Source: Litsea cubeba (Eukaryota > Streptophyta > Magnoliopsida > Laurales > Lauraceae). Taken from it: 64,000 nucleotides of DNA. The translations under genes and the position numbers were made by a program. Each line of letters opens with the position of its first letter. Position 1 is the stretch's first letter. The stretch spans positions 14,430,611 to 14,494,610 of the forward strand of contig CM022951.1 in NCBI GenBank assembly GCA_012931725.1, read 5' to 3'. The notes below the pieces were generated by a model. The model saw only the letters and a program-made list of their open reading frames with translations. It was not told where the DNA came from and ran no database searches. This document shows positions 23,651 through 33,376 of this stretch, one piece after another.

Positions 23651-23800
23651 ATGGATGAGGTGTTTACGGTAGCAGATGCGTCTTCCTCTCATTCGACTCC
23701 ATCTCTCCTTTCATCTTCTTCCATTGGCACCAATCTTCCTCTCCTCTCTGCTTTCCTCGCTTTCGCCACTGCCCCAGTTCCTCAAGCTCTTTACCACCTG
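23651..23800 (+). pseudogene. Exon 1 of DUF212 (acid phosphatase/vanadium haloperoxidase-related) gene, frameshifted
   Basis: The start MDEVFTVADASSSHSTPSLL followed by LPLLSAFLAFA matches the N-terminus of the plant DUF212 family, small membrane proteins related to PAP2/vanadium haloperoxidases. After LAFATA the expected continuation QFLKLFTT is present but one frame away: a run of four C at 23,772-23,775 is one base too long. The exon ends at ACCTG followed by GTAATA, a good donor that would split the Trp codon at the usual place. No later exon (GGMPSSHSA motif) is found up to 24,790. It is either a broken gene, a sequencing error in a homopolymer, or a gene whose intron 1 holds the following elements. 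Confidence 0.6.
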
Positions 23801-23828
23801 GTAATAAATTATCTCCCCATCTCTCTCC

Positions 23829-24155
23829 CATTGATTTTGTCAATAACAACAGTAGCTGATCGAAAATTAGATACCCCCAAATGTAATATGCAATGAATTC
23901 CTTCCCCAGATTTCTCCAACCTTTCAAAATCAGTTTACTTCTTCGTCATTGAAGTATATTAGTTGCAATACACTGTAATGGAGCTGGTGGGTATCTCTAC
24001 CTTATTGATTTTATCAAGAATTACTAGTGGCTGATGGAAGATTCAGGAACCCCAAACGCAATTTGCAATGGATTCATCAAAATCCATTTCCCCAATTTTT
24101 CCCACTCTCTCAAAACTAGCAATTGAATTACATTAGTTGTAGTACAGTGTGATGC
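23829..24155 (+). repeat. Diverged tandem duplication of about 170 bp in intron 1
   Basis: 23,829-23,982 and 24,004-24,153 align in order: TTGATTTTGTCAA/TTGATTTTATCAA, AGCTGATCGAAAATTAGA/GGCTGATGGAAGATTCAG, ATATGCAATGAATTCC/ATTTGCAATGGATTCA and ACATTAGTTG-like ends. The divergence suggests an old duplication. Confidence 0.6.
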
Positions 24156-24794
24156 TGCGTGTAAACTTCTGCCAAAGTAGGCGAGGCAGCTAACTGGGCT
24201 TGCAACTTGCGACTGCCCGTTTACTTATCTAACCTAATGTCCAGATGTTGGACTTTGGAGTTTGAACTGTTTTCCTATAAAAAAAATGGCCTGATAAATT
24301 AACAGGGAGGGATTTCCGCTAGAATGTGATGATTGGTCTGGTTCAGCTCTTGATATTACATGAGTGCCTAGAGATGGGTATCATACTGAGCCATTTGAAC
24401 ATTGGTCTGAAAATAGTTGGAAAATTGTTCATTGATTAAGAAGAGAATCCATTCTAAGTGTAAAAGGCTTCACCATCAATCAATATTGGAGAGAGTTTTT
24501 GCATAAGCGTTCGTTGACATCATCATTGTTTGCTATTCTGGGGTGTCTGAGTCTGTGTGGGATTGGTTGTGCATTGTGATTTTTGGCATATGCATGTTTA
24601 GGACTTTGTTATTCAGCAGTCAACATTCATACAAAGTATTTCTGATGGCTTCATTTGAAATCCTTGTAGGTCTTGCTCTTCTCTCAGTATCTAGGCATTA
24701 TAGGGTTTTATGTGTTGGCTTGTTGTATTAGTTGCCTCCATTATTTTCAATTTTGTTTTGTTTGCTGTTTTGATTTCCTTATTCTATGGAACAT
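24156..24794 (+). other. Probable intron/intergenic sequence, no gene seen
   Basis: AT-rich single-copy-looking DNA. Small plus-strand frames (24,543-24,913) are hydrophobic by composition and have no recognisable domain. Confidence 0.4.
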
Positions 24795-25151
24795 TGATGC
24801 GGCCTCGGATCCTCGATTGGAAAAATAGACCAATCTCCAATGGGATTGATCGAATCCAAAAATGGATTCAACCACTAAGGCACACCCAAGACCATAAAAC
24901 GCATCATAATTGAGAGAAACCTCAGAGAAGTCTTTAATTAATTGTAATGAGCATAGGCAATTACAATGGGGACTCTTATATACAGGAATATAATCATTCC
25001 TCTCTTACTCGAACTCTAAGACTTTCCTAAACAATGTTAAAATATAATAGAAATACATATAATGGCAATCCTAATAAAATATTCCTAACTTAAAGACTTC
25101 CAAATAAATCAAGCTACTTAATAATACATCTGAATAACTTAAATTCCCACA
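24795..25151 (-). repeat. LTR-like fragment (about 357 bp)
   Basis: In plus coordinates it starts TGATGCGGCCTCGG and ends AAATTCCCACA, that is TG...CA. On the minus strand a TATA-like CTGTATATAAGAG lies about 140 bp from its start. The flanking 5-mers AACAT and ATTAA do not match, so it is either truncated or not a simple solo LTR. Family unknown. Confidence 0.4.
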
Positions 25152-25164
25152 ATTAACGTACTGG

Positions 25165-26096
25165 CACTACACCAAAATTAAAGAATAGGAGCGACGCATC
25201 GGCGCGGTTTCGAGCAGTTTCGAATTAGGGACAGTTTCACACACTACCAAGCGCACAAACCGTTTCTAATTAAATAGAGGCCTCACTCTTCGATGTGAAA
25301 AAATGTTCCCTAGCCAGATTTTCTCTCGGCGCCATTTCTTCCATAAACGTGCACTGCCCGCGGTCTTCCACGCCTTCCCCACTTCTCTCCTAGCGCCTTT
25401 GGTTCTTCTCTTGCAGTACCGATTGGAGGCATCTACTGAAGTCCGACAATGTCTCCCTCTCATGGATCCGAGCAGAGGATTTGCTGATCTTCTTACTCCT
25501 CACTTCTCTCAGTTTGTGAAAAAAAATCAGGAACCTGTTTTCCTGTTTTCGTTTCCTGCAACACCGAAAGCTTCTTCAACTTGCAGGGTGGTAACGACTG
25601 GGTCGTTGATCTGATGGCCGGCGGTGGAGGCAGGGTGGATAAAGACTCGATACGTGTCCATGATCTCGGCGGCCTTGGCCTCTCTGCTTCCTGTTTGTTG
25701 GATCTGTATCAGATCCGTCTCTTCTCTGCTGGTCCGAATCCGATCTCCACCAAACCCAAACAAAAGGGTTTCGACTTTGGACCCTTCTTCCTGCCGGTAT
25801 ATCTGCATGAATGAAGATTTGTGGCCCACTTCTTTTCTTGATCAAGTCTCTGCATGTCTTCGAATGTGCTCGACGATTTGCACAGCCAAAAACCGAGACC
25901 CCTTATCACCGAAACCGAACATGAAGGAAAAACCTCCCGATGATGGTCTTGTTGGGCCCGCGGGCTGCGTCCTATGGGCTAGGTCGACCCATGGGTTATG
26001 GGTCTGTTTTGCATCAAACATCTTTGGGTTTGGATTAGAAAAAAGATGCAGCACATGCTTACATAAAATTAATTTAAATTCCAACCCTAATAGATC
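25165..26096 (+). mobile_element. CACTA-type terminus and adjoining sequence
   Basis: CACTACACCAAAATTAAAGA at 25,165 fits the CACTA terminal consensus. It is followed by GC-containing subterminal words (GCGGTTTCGAGCAGTTTCG). No opposite terminus was found before copia sequence resumes at 26,097. Mixed reading frames at 25,300-26,100 have no domain I recognise. It may be a truncated non-autonomous CACTA element or a recombination product. Confidence 0.4.
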
Positions 26097-26551
26097 TAGA
26101 TTTCAAAAATCCATTTGCTACCGATAATCGAAGCATTTGGCGGAGTTGGAAGTTGGGATCAAATTCCACAAATCCCATGTAGAATTTGATTCAAGAGCTA
26201 ATAATTCCTCATTTATCATATCTTCAACATGGGATACTCGAGGCCTTTGAATACGAGGTGGGAACAGAAATAGGATCTAAAGAGCTAAACAATGCAAAAA
26301 AAAAAACCATATCTGTTAGGCGGGATATGTTTACGACTAGAATGTCGTAGTGCATATGGTTGAGGAGGATCATTACCCGAGGGAGGAGCCGGCAAGAGAG
26401 GTTGATCGGGAAACGGAGTAGTAGGAGGCATAGGTTTTGTGCGCCGAACATAGACCTGTGTAATAAGTGGAGGAGACTTGGATGTAGAAAACTAAGGAAG
26501 GTATGATACTTCGATTAGATGTTTTTCCGGACTAAGTGAGTAAAAGATAAT
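26097..26551 (-). pseudogene. Copia copy E, integrase-RT linker and RT N-terminus
   Basis: Minus-strand frames give a proline-rich linker, then SLDPISVPTSYSKASSIP, then NEELLALESNSTWDL and IGSKWIFKI, the standard entry into Ty1/copia RT. The sequence breaks off there (about 26,097) and the catalytic RT is missing. It continues across the young Tat insertion to 39,454-42,138. Confidence 0.8.
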
Positions 26552-26556
26552 ATGTT

Positions 26557-27456
26557 TGTGTGGGGAGATTTCCGGAAACACAGGATTACGCTAATTACAG
26601 CCATCAGATGAGACTAAGCACTCTCACGTGCCCTCCGCGTGCCACCCACGTGGCATCAGTTTCACCTCGGCTGTCAGGGCAGGGTCTTCGGCCGAAGTCA
26701 AGCATGTCTGAACCGCTATAGCCGAGCTCGGCTGTTTCATGTGCCCACCTCGGTAGAGAGCACCACCTCGGCTGAAGGAGTCTAGACGAAAGCCGAGGTA
26801 AGAAAGAACCTCCACTCACACCCCTCATTCCCCACGATGTCAGACACGTGGAGGAATAGGGGCGCGAGCCAATAAGACAGATGTGACATCCAGCCGTCCA
26901 CTATCTTCACCAGATCGCTGACATGGCGGCATCCAGCGGCTGAGGCCACATCAGGGCAAGGCCCGAGGGCAGATCCACTGGTACTCCAACCGCCAAAGGC
27001 GCCCAACAAAATCTGGCCCAACAAGACATGCATTTAATGCAATGTGGGCTGACCCGACTAGCATTAAATGCTAAGTGGGCCGGATTAGACTGCATTTATT
27101 ACTTTGTGGGCTGATCATGACTTCCCAGTCGAATCATGGACCCACACCAAGATATTCTCTAAAAGATACGATCCAAACCTCTATAAATAGAACTTCATGC
27201 ACCATGCAAGGTACGCACAATCTCATTCACTGAGCCCTTACTCTGTCTCTCTTCTCCCTCTCCTTCCATTGTTCCAGTTCCCACACTGACTTTGGCATCG
27301 GAGAGCCTTGCGCCGCCCAGGCCAGGGTCCTCTGACCGTGTGTTCATCTCTTTCAGGCTTTCGGACGGCATTCAGACGTTCCCAATCACCATCATCTTCT
27401 CGGATAAGTCCTGTAAGGCACCATCTCATTGTGGGTCATTATTTTCTGCACCTACA
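26557..27456 (+). repeat. 5' LTR of the young Tat element
   Basis: It begins TGTGTGGGGAGATTTCC and ends TCTGCACCTACA. TATAAATA lies at 27,182-27,189. Three CACGTG G-box cores lie at 26,625, 26,647 and 26,845. A palindrome cluster lies at 26,664-26,798. It differs from the 3' LTR by T/C in GCTAAT(T/C)ACAG, A/C in CCAACA(A/C)AATC and A/G in TTCTCT(A/G)AAAG. Confidence 0.95.
26664..26798. repeat. Palindrome array in Tat LTR, word AGCCGAG/CTCGGCT
   Basis: It contains CTTCGGCCGAAG (26,686-26,697, perfect), AGCCGAGCTCGGCT (26,720-26,733, perfect 14-bp palindrome), CACCTCGGCTG, CACCTCGGTAG, and a stem CCTCGGCT (26,766) / AGCCGAGG (26,791). It lies in U3, about 400-500 bp upstream of the TATA box, and is repeated in the 3' LTR at about 38,661-38,795. 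Confidence 0.75.
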
Positions 27457-27458
27457 AT

Positions 27459-27476
27459 TGGCGCCGTCTGTGGGAA
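27459..27476 (+). other. Primer-binding site of the Tat element
   Basis: TGGCGCCGTCTGTGGGAA starts two bases after the LTR. TGGCGCC followed by a short variable part is the usual PBS form in plant gypsy elements. I do not assign the tRNA with certainty. Confidence 0.9.
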
Positions 27477-27550
27477 AGCAATATCCCAGCCTTCCCAACC
27501 TTCTCCAAATCTTTCCAAACAACCTCCTAAACCTCAATCTCTCAGAAGCC

Positions 27551-30500
27551 ATGCCACCGAAAGCTAAGAAAGGCGGAGAATCTTCAAGACCAGTTCTCGA
27601 GCTGCTAGCACCGTCAACGGACGTCCCTCCTCAGGGACGGTCCCGAACGATCCAAGGCACATCCGCAGGCGAGGGTCGCCTGGGCTCCCAACTCTTTGTC
27701 GAGATCCCATTCCAAGAGGGAGTCGAGGCCTCACTCTCGGCGGACGAAACCGTGCCACCCAGGCGCGACGAGCGTCGACATGAACGTCCTCGGAAGGACA
27801 AAGCCGTGGCCGTAGGAGAGACGCGCCACGTTCAAACCCCTGCCACTGGAGAGGTTCTTGAAGCCCAAGCTGCTCTCCTCCAGAAGCAAGAGCAGATGAT
27901 TCGCGAGCTCCAGCAGCAGCTCGGGGCGGCGCGAACTGCCTCCTTGAGGCAGGTCTCTGAGCCTCAAGGGAAGAAGAGGGACGCCCCCAGCAAGGCAGCC
28001 CGGCCTCCCCGCGAGGACCTCCGAAATCATCTGGACCAGAAACGGAGCCAGATCCGTGACGAAGGCTCGAGCAACAGCCGGAGTCACCATAGTCGCGACG
28101 GCCGAACTCATAGCCGCCGTAGCCCGAGCCATCCCAAGCGAAAGCCCAGAGCTCGGACTCCAGAGAAGGACAATGAGCAAGAGCGATTTGACAAACATGT
28201 CAGATTGGCTCTCCAGCACAACTTGGACATGCAGGACCAGAAGCAGATCTGTGGTCACACCGATCTGGGGGGCTCGCCCTTCACAAAAGAGATCGAGCGC
28301 GCCCCCTTGCCCAGAAAGTTCTCCGTCCCGCGGTTCATCCCCTATGACGGATTGTCTGACCCGTCTGCACACCTCCGACACTTCTCCCAGAAGATGTCCA
28401 TCTGGGGGAACGAGGGTCACCTAAACTGCAAAATCTTCTCCTCCAGTTTGGGCGACCTCCCCCTGAAGTGGTTCTGCTCTCTCCCGGAGCAGTCGGTTTC
28501 CAGTTGGAAGGAGCTCCAGCTCTCCTTCCTGAAGAAGTTCCAAGCCTACATCGTCGTCCCCAAGAAGGAAGGGGACCTCCTCGCCCTGAGGATGAAGCAG
28601 GGCGAAACCCTCGCCAAGTTCGCACAGCGATTCTGGGCGGTCCACAGCCAGATCGAGGGCTCGAGGGACGGGATAGCGATCTACGCCTTCCAGCATGCCC
28701 TGATCCCCGGCCACGACTTGCGGAAGAACTTGGCCGGGGACTCCCCAGATTCCATGCCAGAATTGATGTCCCGGGTGAAGCGCTTCATCGCCCAGGAGGA
28801 AGACGAGATCCGAGCTAGGGATCAGGACGGGCATCCGGAGCCCGAGCAGAAGAATGGCCAGCCTCGGCAAAGAGGCGGGAGGCCCTCCCAGAGGCAGGAG
28901 CCCAAGCGGGACTGGGTCTCCAGTTCGGCGAAGCCTTCGTCGTCCAGGTCTGGGGGCACTTGGAAGCCCAGACCTCCCTCCAGCGCCAGCCAGAGCGTCA
29001 ACGTCGTCTTCAAGGAGCCGATCTACCGCATCCTGGCTAAGATCAAGTCGAAGCCGTTCTTCAAGTATCCTCAGCCCATGAGGAATGAACCCACCGAGGG
29101 CCCCCGAAGCAAGCTCTACTGCGCCTTCCATAAGGGCAACGGGCACAGGACCGAAGAATGCAAGACTTTGCAGTGGTATCTGGAGAAGCTGGCCAAAGAG
29201 GGCCACATCCCAGAGTTCATCAAGGAAGGTGATGCCGGCGGTAGCGAGGGCCGGATCCACCAGAGCGCAGCCCAGGCTCCAGACAGCGAGGACTCAGAGA
29301 AGATCATCAACGTGATCCATCTGGCGTCCTCGGCTCCCGCTTCCTCGTCCCGGGGAAGCTCTCAAACCCGTGCCGAAGCCAGGCGGGCTTCGCACGAGAA
29401 AGAAGTAATGAAAGCCGACCTCGCTCCGGCGTCTAAGAAAGCCCGCCGCGACCGACCCGCCATCTCGTTCTCGGACCGAGATCTAGAGGGAATCCAGGTC
29501 CCTCACAACGACCCCCTGCTCCTCACCATGAAGCTGAGAGACTTCACCGTGAAGAGGATCCTCGTCGACTCCGGCAGCTCCTCCGAGGTCCTCTACTACG
29601 ACTGCTTCAAAAGGATGAAACTCTCCGAAGCAGACCTCACGGAGGTCCGAGCACCCTTGCTAGGGTTATCCGCCACGCCAGTCTATCCCAAGGGTCGGAT
29701 CACCCTGGAAACCCAAGTTGGCGGAGCATCCGTGCTGGCCGACTTCCTTGTTGTGGACGCCCCTTCTCCCTACAATGCCATTCTGGGCAGAACGTGGCTC
29801 CACAAGCTAGAGGCAGTTCCATCTTCCCTCCACCAAAAGCTGAAGTTCGTCCATGAGAACAAGGAGGGCAAGATGGAGGTAGTCACAGTGGAGGGAGATC
29901 AGCAGCAGGCCAGGCAGTGCATGCTGGCCGCAGTCCCGGCAGTGAAGGAGCCAGAACGCGTCAACCTGGCCGAGTTCGAGAAAGGCCTCGATGAGATCGG
30001 CCGGGACCCTGAGAAGAAGAGCATCGAGGACCTGGCCGAGGTCAGACTAGACCCAGCAGACCCAGACAGGTTCTTCCTGATTGGCACCCAGCTGTCGGAC
30101 GACGAAAGGGCCGAACTCTCTCGGTTCTTGATGCAGAATGTGGACGTCTTCGCTTGGAGCCCAAGCGAAATGCCTGGGGTCGACCCTGAGGTTATGTGCC
30201 ACAAGCTCAATGTCGACCCCGACCACAAACCAGTAGTGCAGAGGGCCCGCAGGACCGGGCTGCAGCAGACAGATGCGGTCGTCGAAGAGGTCGACAAACT
30301 GCTAAAAGCAGGAGTCATCCGGGAAGTCCAGTACCCGGTATGGCTGGCCAACACGGTGGTGGTCAAGAAGAAAACTGGGAAGTGGAGGGTGTGTGTAGAC
30401 TTCACCGACCTGAACAGGGCTTGCCCTAAGGACAGTTTTCCCCTCCCAAAGATTGACCAACTGATCGACGCCACCGCCGGTCACGACCGAATGAGCTTCC

Positions 30501-33295
30501 TTGACGCCTACCGAGGCTATCATCAGATCCCGCTCTACGAGCCTGACGAGGAGAAAACATCGTTCATCACCCCCCGCGGCACTTACTGCTATAAGGTGAT
30601 GCCCTTCGGGCTGAAGAACGCGGGGGCGACCTATCAGCGCCTCGTCACAAAAATGTTCCAGGCCCAGCTCGGCCGATCGGTAGAGGTGTACATCGACGAC
30701 ATGGTCGTCAAATCTGTGCGCTCCAGCGACCACCTGGCGGATCTCGGCCAAGTCTTCGACATCCTTCGCGCGTACAAGCTCAAGCTCAACGCTTCCAAGT
30801 GCGCCTTCGGCGTAGCCTCTGGCAAGTTCCTCGGCAGCTTGGTAACGCAGAGGGGGATAGAGGCCAATCCGGATCAGATCACTGCCATCCAGGGCATCCA
30901 GAGTCCCTCCACTACGAAGGAAGTTCAGAGGCTCACAGGAATGGCCGCCGCACTCAATCGCTTCATCAGCCGCTCATCAGATAAGTGCAGGCCTTTCTTT
31001 CAGCTTCTTAAGAAAAATTTGAAGTTCCAGTGGACCCCCGAGTGCGACCAGGCATTGGCCGCACTCAAAACTTATTTAATGTCACCACCACTACTCTCCA
31101 CCCCGACTCAGGGAGAGATTTTGTATTTGTACCTTGCGGTCTCGGATCACGCAGTGAGCTCCGTCCTCATCAGGGAAGACGAGGGAGTTCAAAAGCCGAT
31201 CTATTACACGAGCAAGACCCTGCTCGATGCCGAGACCAGGCACCTCCTGTTGGAGAAGCTTGCGTTGGCTCTTGTCACCGCCTCCCGCAAGCTCTCCCAT
31301 TATTTCCAATCCCACACCATTGTGGTCATCACGGAGCACCCACTCCGCTCATTGTTCAAGAAAGCTGACTTTTCAGGGCGCATATCAAAGTGGGCAGTTG
31401 AACTGGGGCAGTATGACATACAGTACCGTCCCCGAACTGCGATCAAAGCCCAAATCCTGGCAGACTTCATTGTCGAATTCGCCTCCCCCAACCCGGCTCC
31501 GACCCAGCTCGGCACGGCACTGGGGTGCACAGGGCACAAAGAGTCCGAGACCGAACAGTGTCCCACCTCGGCATGGAAGATCTTTGTCGATGGGTCGTCC
31601 ACCTCCAAGAGAGCTGGCGCCGGCATAGTTCTCCAATCGCCAGAGGGACTGGTCATAGAGCAGGCTTTTACCCTCGACTTCAAAGCGACGAACAATGAGG
31701 CAGAGTACGAAGCAATGATTGCAGGGTTGAACAGCGCCCGAATCCTCGGAGCCCAGCATCTGGAGATCTTCAGCGACTCTCAACTGGTAACTAGCCAGCT
31801 CGCTGGGGACTACCAGGCTAGGGACGACAGGATGGCGGCCTACTTAGCCCTGGCGAAAAAACTACTCTCCCAGTTCCAGAAAGCCGAGGTCAGGCAAATA
31901 TCCCGAGATACCAACACGCATGCAGATGCGCTTGCAAACCTGGCCTCCGCTGTTGAAGCAGGAAAGAAGAGGACCATCGAGGTCGGGTCAGTATCAAGGT
32001 CAAGTCTGGAACTCCATTCATCTCGGTTTGTCCTCTGTGCTGATCTCGGCCCTAGCTGGATGGACCCAATCGTCGCCTACCTGAAGGACGATCAGCTCCC
32101 TGAGGACAAGACTGAAACCCACAAGATCAGGCTCAAGGTAGCTCGGTTTTGGCTCTCTCCCGAAGGCAAACTCTACAGGAAGTCCTTCACAGGTCCATAC
32201 CTCCAATGCATCCACCCGACCAAGGTGAACGACTTCCTGTATGAGATCCACGAAGGAATCTGCGGCAGCCATATAGGAGGTCGGTCGTTGGCCTACAGAG
32301 CAATCAGCCAGGGCTACTGGTGGCCCTATATGCAGAAGGACGCCCAGGTCTACGCCAGGAAATGCGAGAAATGCCAGAAGTTCTCCCACTCCCTCCATCA
32401 GCCAGCACAGGATCTGAGTCCCCTCTCCAGCCCATGGCCCTTCGCTCAATGGGGCCTGGACATTGTGGGGCCTCTTCACCGAGCTCCAGGGAACAAGAGA
32501 TGGCTGATAGTGGCTACGGACTACTTCACAAAGTGGATAGAGGCTGAACCGTTGTCTTCCATCACGGACAGGGACTCCAGGAACTTCGTTTGGAAAAACA
32601 TCCTCACGAGGTTCGGCATCCCCCGGACCCTGATCTCGGATAACGGGACCCAGTTCGACTCCAAGTCCTTCAAAGACTTCTGCCGAGAGCACGGCATCAG
32701 AAACCATTACTCCACCCCGGCATATCCACAGAGTAATGGCCAGGCAGAAATCTCCAACAAAGTGATCCTGGATGGCCTGAAGAAGCGACTGGACAAGGCA
32801 AAGGGCAGATGGACAGAGGAGCTTCCGAGCGTGCTGTGGGCATACAGAACAACTCCAAGGAGGTCCACCTCGGCAACACCTTTCTCTCTGGCCTACGGGA
32901 TGGAGGCGGTCATTCCCTTGGAAATCGGCCTTCCTACCCTGAGGACAGAGCTGGTCGACCAAGGCCGAAACGAGACGAACCTGGCAATGGAGCTGGAGCT
33001 GGCGGACGAGCGACGAGAAGCAGCAGCCCTGAGGCTGACCGACTATCAGCAGCGGTTAGCCAGGGCATACAATCAAAACGTCAAAGAAAGAAGGTTCACC
33101 ACGGGAGAGCTCGTTTTAAAGAAGACCCTGCCGGCTGACAGAGAACCAAACGAGGGGAAACTTGCCCCAAACTGGCATGGCCCGTTCAGAGTAGTCTCAC
33201 TGGCAGGAAAATCGGCCTACAAGCTCGAAGACTTAGAAGGCAAGCCATTGCCGAGACCATGGAATGCCTCCCACTTGAAGAAATTCTATTTCTAA
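27551..33295 (+). CDS. Gag-Pol polyprotein, intact, dual RNase H
   Basis: The first ATG in the leader after the PBS (MPPKAKKGGESS) opens 1,914 codons without a stop; the frame is open further upstream into the LTR, but that part is not after the primer site. Domains in order: retrotransposon gag (about residues 250-390); a Cys/His knuckle CAFHKGNGHRTEEC (about 523); aspartic protease VDSGSS (Asp 673); reverse transcriptase with YIDD (1,047-1,050); an RT-linked RNase H without the usual first Asp; an archaeal-type RNase H with D1347, E1383, D1409 and D1459; and integrase with a HHCC zinc finger and D1637, D1697, E1733 (spacing D-35-E). All catalytic residues of protease, RT, second RNase H and integrase are present. 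It would make the virus-like particle, cDNA and its integration. Confidence 0.95.
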   Translation: MPPKAKKGGESSRPVLELLAPSTDVPPQGRSRTIQGTSAGEGRLGSQLFVEIPFQEGVEASLSADETVPPRRDERRHERPRKDKAVAVGETRHVQTPATGEVLEAQAALLQKQEQMIRELQQQLGAARTASLRQVSEPQGKKRDAPSKAARPPREDLRNHLDQKRSQIRDEGSSNSRSHHSRDGRTHSRRSPSHPKRKPRARTPEKDNEQERFDKHVRLALQHNLDMQDQKQICGHTDLGGSPFTKEIERAPLPRKFSVPRFIPYDGLSDPSAHLRHFSQKMSIWGNEGHLNCKIFSSSLGDLPLKWFCSLPEQSVSSWKELQLSFLKKFQAYIVVPKKEGDLLALRMKQGETLAKFAQRFWAVHSQIEGSRDGIAIYAFQHALIPGHDLRKNLAGDSPDSMPELMSRVKRFIAQEEDEIRARDQDGHPEPEQKNGQPRQRGGRPSQRQEPKRDWVSSSAKPSSSRSGGTWKPRPPSSASQSVNVVFKEPIYRILAKIKSKPFFKYPQPMRNEPTEGPRSKLYCAFHKGNGHRTEECKTLQWYLEKLAKEGHIPEFIKEGDAGGSEGRIHQSAAQAPDSEDSEKIINVIHLASSAPASSSRGSSQTRAEARRASHEKEVMKADLAPASKKARRDRPAISFSDRDLEGIQVPHNDPLLLTMKLRDFTVKRILVDSGSSSEVLYYDCFKRMKLSEADLTEVRAPLLGLSATPVYPKGRITLETQVGGASVLADFLVVDAPSPYNAILGRTWLHKLEAVPSSLHQKLKFVHENKEGKMEVVTVEGDQQQARQCMLAAVPAVKEPERVNLAEFEKGLDEIGRDPEKKSIEDLAEVRLDPADPDRFFLIGTQLSDDERAELSRFLMQNVDVFAWSPSEMPGVDPEVMCHKLNVDPDHKPVVQRARRTGLQQTDAVVEEVDKLLKAGVIREVQYPVWLANTVVVKKKTGKWRVCVDFTDLNRACPKDSFPLPKIDQLIDATAGHDRMSFLDAYRGYHQIPLYEPDEEKTSFITPRGTYCYKVMPFGLKNAGATYQRLVTKMFQAQLGRSVEVYIDDMVVKSVRSSDHLADLGQVFDILRAYKLKLNASKCAFGVASGKFLGSLVTQRGIEANPDQITAIQGIQSPSTTKEVQRLTGMAAALNRFISRSSDKCRPFFQLLKKNLKFQWTPECDQALAALKTYLMSPPLLSTPTQGEILYLYLAVSDHAVSSVLIREDEGVQKPIYYTSKTLLDAETRHLLLEKLALALVTASRKLSHYFQSHTIVVITEHPLRSLFKKADFSGRISKWAVELGQYDIQYRPRTAIKAQILADFIVEFASPNPAPTQLGTALGCTGHKESETEQCPTSAWKIFVDGSSTSKRAGAGIVLQSPEGLVIEQAFTLDFKATNNEAEYEAMIAGLNSARILGAQHLEIFSDSQLVTSQLAGDYQARDDRMAAYLALAKKLLSQFQKAEVRQISRDTNTHADALANLASAVEAGKKRTIEVGSVSRSSLELHSSRFVLCADLGPSWMDPIVAYLKDDQLPEDKTETHKIRLKVARFWLSPEGKLYRKSFTGPYLQCIHPTKVNDFLYEIHEGICGSHIGGRSLAYRAISQGYWWPYMQKDAQVYARKCEKCQKFSHSLHQPAQDLSPLSSPWPFAQWGLDIVGPLHRAPGNKRWLIVATDYFTKWIEAEPLSSITDRDSRNFVWKNILTRFGIPRTLISDNGTQFDSKSFKDFCREHGIRNHYSTPAYPQSNGQAEISNKVILDGLKKRLDKAKGRWTEELPSVLWAYRTTPRRSTSATPFSLAYGMEAVIPLEIGLPTLRTELVDQGRNETNLAMELELADERREAAALRLTDYQQRLARAYNQNVKERRFTTGELVLKKTLPADREPNEGKLAPNWHGPFRVVSLAGKSAYKLEDLEGKPLPRPWNASHLKKFYF

Positions 33296-33376
33296 AGATG
33301 TATCGAGTCTCAAAATTAATAAAAGCAGCTTTCACTTTGTCATCGACTTGTCGTCTTTCTCTGACTGATTCCGACA

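Noticed and set aside
25303..26127. Overlapping frames of 77-167 codons on both strands
   Set aside because: No conserved motif, frames overlap on opposite strands, and the segment is bounded by TE junctions; left as unassigned sequence.
27308..27550. Upstream extension of the gag-pol frame into the LTR
   Set aside because: The open frame there precedes the PBS and comes from R/U5 sequence; the first ATG after the PBS (27,551) is the better start.
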